A DNA stretch of 64,000 nucleotides. Source: Actinomyces sp. UMB0138. Lineage in GTDB: Bacteria; Bacillota; Negativicutes; Veillonellales; Veillonellaceae. The stretch spans positions 62,001-126,000 of the forward strand of contig NZ_PKMC01000001.1 in NCBI RefSeq assembly GCF_002849225.1, written 5' to 3'. Shown one piece after another: positions 60,644 to 64,000 of the stretch (within the stretch, counting starts at the first letter, position 1; each line of letters begins with the position of its first letter). Below the pieces are notes generated by a model that was not told where the DNA came from, did no database searches, and was given only the letters and a program-made list of their open reading frames with translations. The translations under genes and the position numbers were made by a program.

Positions 60644-63487
60644 TTAGCTGTCCTTGCGTCGCCGCAAAGCGAAGCCGGCGCCTATCGACACCAATGCGCC
60701 CGTCACCAGGGCGGCGGGGGCCACGCCTGTACGAGCTAGAACTCCCGGTTGGCTCACCAGGGCATGCCGTGCTGGAGTAGCAGAAGCGGAGGAAACAGCT
60801 TTTGTCTTGGCAGTTGCCTTTACCGTGGCACGCTTCCCGCTCTTGTCAATGGCCTTGCTCTTACTCGGGGTAGTGACGATGTTGCCACCGGTCTTGCCCG
60901 GGTTGGTGCCGGCTTTGTATCCAGCGGAGTGACGGGGCCTCTCAGACTTCTTCGTATTGCCTTCAGGTGCCTTGGGGAAGTTCTTCCCGTTTTCTTCGTC
61001 CTGCGGAGCTGAGGGCGCGGGTGCAGGCGTGGGCGTGGTTGAGGAAGCCAGTTGAAACCGTAGTTTCAGATACTGCAGGTGGGCCTGGGCTCTTTCAATC
61101 TTTGCCGGCAGCTCTTCTTTGATGGAGGCCAGTGAGGCTACCTTCTCTTGGATCACTGTAAGCGCCTCTTCAGCTGCTTTCAGCTTGGCCTGAGCTGCCT
61201 GTGGGGTGTTGGCTGCCAGGCCCGTCAGCTTCTGTTTGGCGGAGACTACTGCCAGGAGAGTCTTTTCCAGCTTGGTTTGGGCTTCCTTTAGCTTCTGGGT
61301 GTTTTGCGCCAGATCTACTGCCGCCTTGTTTGCTTCTCCGATTGCTGCTTCGGCGACCGAACTGGCCTGGGCCAACGCTGCCTCAGCTCGCCCCTTGGCT
61401 TCGCTGGCTCGCGCAAAAGCTTCTTGCGCGCGGGCAAGTTCTGCCTGGGCCTGCTCGTAGTCTTTCAGTGCTTGGAGGCTTTCAGCTAGCTTTGCTTTGG
61501 CATCCTGGAGCTCTTGTTGGGCGCTATCGACCCCTTGGGAGGCAAATGCTGCAGCTTGGTCCTTCTGCGCCTTGCCGGCTTTAGCTGTTTCGAGCTTTTC
61601 CTGCGCGGCAGTTGCTGCAGTAGCTGCTCCAGTCTGGGTTGCGCGTGTGTCGGCTAGATCTGCTTCCTTCTTTTGCAGGTCAATGGCTGCCTCTTTGGCT
61701 CGCACATCCGCTTCAGTTGCCGCATGAGTCAGGGCCTCGACCTCCTTGGCCTTTGCGGCGAACGCATCCTGACTGGTCTTTAGTGCCTCTGCAGCCTTTA
61801 GAGCTTCCTGATGTGCGGACTCGTAGAGCGATTCAGCTTCTGTGGGGGTGTTCGCCCTGTCTGCCTCGGCCTGGGCCTGCTCGACCTCTGCGGCGGCATC
61901 GTTGAAGTCCTTGCAGTCCTTCTTATACTTCTGGTCTGCCTGTTCCGCGCTTTGTACAGCTTTAGTGTGGGCGGCAGAAGCAGCACTATCGGCAGCCTGC
62001 AGCCTGGCCAAAGACTCGGTCGCCTTCCCATAGGCAGGCTGAAGGGCAGCAAGGCGTGCTGCTAGAGCATCTGCCGCCTTCGCAGCTTCGATTTGGGTAG
62101 CGGCAGCGGCTTCGACCTCGCGGTGTTTAGCATCGGCTGCGGCTGCTGCCTCATTGAACTTGCGCTGTGCGTCAGCTAGCGCTTCTTTGTCGGTCGGGTT
62201 AGTCGCGTCCAAGCGTGCCTTTGCGTCGGCCTGTTTGGCGTTTAGCTCATTCGCTTCGTCTTCGAGTGCGCTAACGTGAGAGAGTTGCGTTGCCGCATTC
62301 TGCTTCGCCTGCTCGTGCTGGGACTTTAGCGAGTCGTGACTGGCAATAGTATCCTGTATTTCTGCCAGAGCCTGCGCCGCGGACTCCTTTTGCGCGCTAG
62401 TAGATGTAAGCTCTTTGCGGGCTTCTTCGAGGCGGCTGCGGGAGGCCATTTCAGCCTGGCGTGCTGCTTCTAGGTTCTGCTGCTTTTCCTTCAAATTTGC
62501 GGTAGCTAGCTCCACCGCCTTCTCGCGGGCTTTGCGAGCTGCGTCGGCCCCAGCGCTTGCCGCCTCTTCCTTCTGCTTGGCTTCCTTGGCTGTCTTCTCT
62601 AGCTGCGCAGTCTTACCTTCTTCTGTCTGCGCTTCAGCCTTGCCCTGCGCTAGAGCTGCCTCTTTTTCAGCCTTATCGGCCTTGGCTGCCTTATCCTCGG
62701 CGGCGGCTGCCGTCTTGCGGGCTTCGGCACGGGCTAGTTCTTCGTTCTGCTTTTCCAACTCGGCTTTCGTCGTGGAAACGGCCGCTTCTGCATCTTTGAG
62801 GGCGGTTGCCGCCTTGTCTGCCTCAGCTTTGGCACGATCATTTGCCTTGGTAGCTTCAGCGAGGGCATTGTCCTTCTTGGCTACTTCGCTGCTGGCCGCT
62901 GCCTTGTCGCCTTCGAACTTTGCCAAGTCCTTGTCCGCGAGCTTCCCTTCTGCCTGCTTTAGCGAGTCGGAAGCCTGCGACTGCGCGCGGTCGGCTTCGT
63001 CTCGGTCGTTCACAGCTTTGGCAACGTTAGTGGCCGCCGCAGCTACCTTCTTCTGGCTATCGGCTGCCGCATCCTTATAGGCCTTGGCTGCCTGTTTGAG
63101 GGCCTCTACTTGCAAGTTGGCCTGGTGAGCCTCTTGCATTGCCTGCTGTAGGGCTGCCTGCGCCTGCTGCAGGTCCTTTTCGGTGGCAGCGGGCTTATCT
63201 AGTTCTTGCTTTGCGAGGGCGACCGCCTGGTTGCGCTGTTCGAGTTCTTTCTGTGCATCCTTTAGCTGGGCTTCGTTGTCTTCCTGAGCTTTGCGCAAGG
63301 AGGCCAGGTTTGCTTCGGCCTTTTCAACTTGTTCGCGCAGTTCTGTTGCGGTGTTTGCGTCCTCGGATGCAGTATCTGCCTTTGGTGGGGCCGGCTGCGG
63401 TGAGGGATCCGCCAGGGCAGTGGGGCTAAGGAGCGATAAAGATGCTCCCACTGCCAGGGCGGGCACCACGAGTTTCGAGGGGTTCAT
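60644..63487 (-). CDS. Large coiled-coil, sortase-anchored surface protein (LARTG)
   Basis: A 947-residue exported protein. Residues 1-26 are a signal peptide (cleavage after ALA). Residues of about 42-815 are nearly uninterrupted helix, rich in Ala, Lys, Glu and Gln with coiled-coil character, broken by only a few prolines (near 99, 431, 484, 548, 762). The single Cys of the protein is Cys525. A Pro/Thr linker (817-827) and a basic region lead to LARTG (917-921), a hydrophobic helix and RRRKDS, the LAxTG-type sorting signal of actinobacterial class E sortases. It is probably a long fibrous wall protein or adhesin; function unknown. No sortase gene lies in the window. Confidence 0.85.
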   Translation of the reverse strand: MNPSKLVVPALAVGASLSLLSPTALADPSPQPAPPKADTASEDANTATELREQVEKAEANLASLRKAQEDNEAQLKDAQKELEQRNQAVALAKQELDKPAATEKDLQQAQAALQQAMQEAHQANLQVEALKQAAKAYKDAAADSQKKVAAAATNVAKAVNDRDEADRAQSQASDSLKQAEGKLADKDLAKFEGDKAAASSEVAKKDNALAEATKANDRAKAEADKAATALKDAEAAVSTTKAELEKQNEELARAEARKTAAAAEDKAAKADKAEKEAALAQGKAEAQTEEGKTAQLEKTAKEAKQKEEAASAGADAARKAREKAVELATANLKEKQQNLEAARQAEMASRSRLEEARKELTSTSAQKESAAQALAEIQDTIASHDSLKSQHEQAKQNAATQLSHVSALEDEANELNAKQADAKARLDATNPTDKEALADAQRKFNEAAAAADAKHREVEAAAATQIEAAKAADALAARLAALQPAYGKATESLARLQAADSAASAAHTKAVQSAEQADQKYKKDCKDFNDAAAEVEQAQAEADRANTPTEAESLYESAHQEALKAAEALKTSQDAFAAKAKEVEALTHAATEADVRAKEAAIDLQKKEADLADTRATQTGAATAATAAQEKLETAKAGKAQKDQAAAFASQGVDSAQQELQDAKAKLAESLQALKDYEQAQAELARAQEAFARASEAKGRAEAALAQASSVAEAAIGEANKAAVDLAQNTQKLKEAQTKLEKTLLAVVSAKQKLTGLAANTPQAAQAKLKAAEEALTVIQEKVASLASIKEELPAKIERAQAHLQYLKLRFQLASSTTPTPAPAPSAPQDEENGKNFPKAPEGNTKKSERPRHSAGYKAGTNPGKTGGNIVTTPSKSKAIDKSGKRATVKATAKTKAVSSASATPARHALVSQPGVLARTGVAPAALVTGALVSIGAGFALRRRKDS

Positions 63488-63664
63488 TATGAGCCTTCCG
63501 GTTAAAACCTGCTATTACAAGATAAAAAGATTACAAGGATCGCGTTTGACAGGTAACCCCTTTTAGCTGCAAATACAGTTTTCATGGAAAAGTCATAGGA
63601 AACTGACCTGCAACTGACGAAAAGCCGTTAAAACAGCTGTGACCAGCAATAATAGAAGAAAAGA

Positions 63665-63706
63665 AAAATACGCGCAAAATTCACATAAGAATGATGCGCG
63701 TATTTT
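63665..63706 (-). terminator. Terminator of the GntP-type permease gene
   Basis: AAAATACGCGC pairs with GCGCGTATTTT around a 20-base loop, with a T-rich tail on the - strand. The region 63488-63664 holds no gene and should contain the promoter of the coiled-coil protein gene. Confidence 0.6.
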
Positions 63707-63754
63707 CTATATTTGGCCACTATTTTTCATGCATTGCCAAATGTTGTCTAGGGG

Positions 63755-64000
63755 TTATATTCCCAGCGGTATTGCTATTAGGAGTACGCATAGCAAACCG
63801 ACCACTGACAAGATGGTCTCCATAAGCGACCAGGTCTTGAAGGTTTCACCCACGGTCATCCCGAAGTATTCCTTTACCAACCAGAAGCCCGCATCGTTTA
63901 CGTGCGAGAGGAAGACCGAGCCTGCACCGATAGCCAACACTAGGAGGGCGGTGCCGGCGGGGGAGAGGTGGGCGGCCATCGGGGCCATGATTCCGCTGGC
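63755..64000 (-). CDS. GntP-family gluconate/organic-acid permease, C-terminal end (continues beyond window)
   Basis: The frame is open to the right edge; about 81 C-terminal residues are present, with two membrane helices. AIGAGSVFLSHVNDAGFWLVKEYFGMT and TFKTWSLMETILSVVGL are the strongly conserved end of GntP-type gluconate:H+ symporters. Substrate (gluconate or related hydroxy acids) is by family only. Confidence 0.88.
   Translation of the reverse strand, partial: ASGIMAPMAAHLSPAGTALLVLAIGAGSVFLSHVNDAGFWLVKEYFGMTVGETFKTWSLMETILSVVGLLCVLLIAIPLGI

Noticed and set aside
62415..63080. Ala/Ser-rich frame opposite the coiled-coil gene
   Set aside because: It is the mirror of Ala/Glu/Lys codons on the other strand and has no independent start signal.

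Overview
The window is a chromosomal segment of a moderately high-G+C Gram-positive bacterium of the Actinomycetota. The evidence is the str-tuf-S10-spc-alpha gene order, zinc-type S14, the DUF4032 protein, an actinobacterial-type LAxTG surface protein and DtxR/IdeR-type iron boxes. The style of RpoB, RpoC and the ribosomal proteins suggests the Actinomycetaceae or close relatives, but the genus cannot be fixed from reading alone. No prophage, transposase, CRISPR array, tRNA or rRNA gene was recognised.

Layout. (1) 1-7280: part of a surface-polysaccharide locus. Two glycosyltransferase genes on the + strand meet a - strand operon encoding a GT4 glycosyltransferase, an ABC-2 export permease, its ATPase (Wzm/Wzt or TagG/TagH type) and a PP-loop (SGGFDS) protein of unknown function. 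(2) 7412-19740: rpoB-rpoC, a terminator, then rpsL-rpsG-fusA-tuf, each unit with a readable promoter and structured leaders. (3) 19759-21159: a MocR-like regulator whose aminotransferase domain lacks the PLP lysine. (4) 21270-26778: S10 operon, rpsJ to rpsQ, ending in a strong terminator. (5) 26862-33634: a non-ribosomal block that separates the S10 and spc operons. It holds a four-cysteine mini-protein, a sortase-anchored phytase/esterase-like propeller protein, a C4-dicarboxylate transporter with aspartase, and a HAD phosphatase. (6) 34004-41180: spc operon rplN to rplO, a terminator, then secY-adk-map. (7) 41253-42844: a patatin-like lipase and two small two-helix membrane proteins. (8) 42929-46199: alpha operon infA-rpmJ-rpsM-rpsK-rpoA-rplQ, without rpsD. 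(9) 46238-51180: ROK protein, truA, an unknown 403-residue protein, and a DUF4032 kinase-like protein overlapping a degenerate GDPD protein. (10) 51256-55605: a DUF1540 cysteine protein and an iron-boxed catecholate-siderophore ABC operon. (11) 55672-64000: amino-acid permease, alpha/beta hydrolase, 6-phosphofructokinase, CitMHS_2-type transporter, a 947-residue coiled-coil surface protein and the C-terminal end of a GntP permease.

How it works together. Most of the window is the transcription/translation backbone, transcribed rightward, with metabolic and cell-surface genes placed between its units. The points most worth following are the RNA structure before several ribosomal units (15119-15250, 21270-21341, 35559-35619, 43429-43513), proteins that keep a fold but have lost catalytic residues (MocR-like, GDPD-like), the intact kinase-like partner of the latter, the PP-loop protein in the glycan-export operon, and three convergent gene pairs that share one CTAG as both stop codons.
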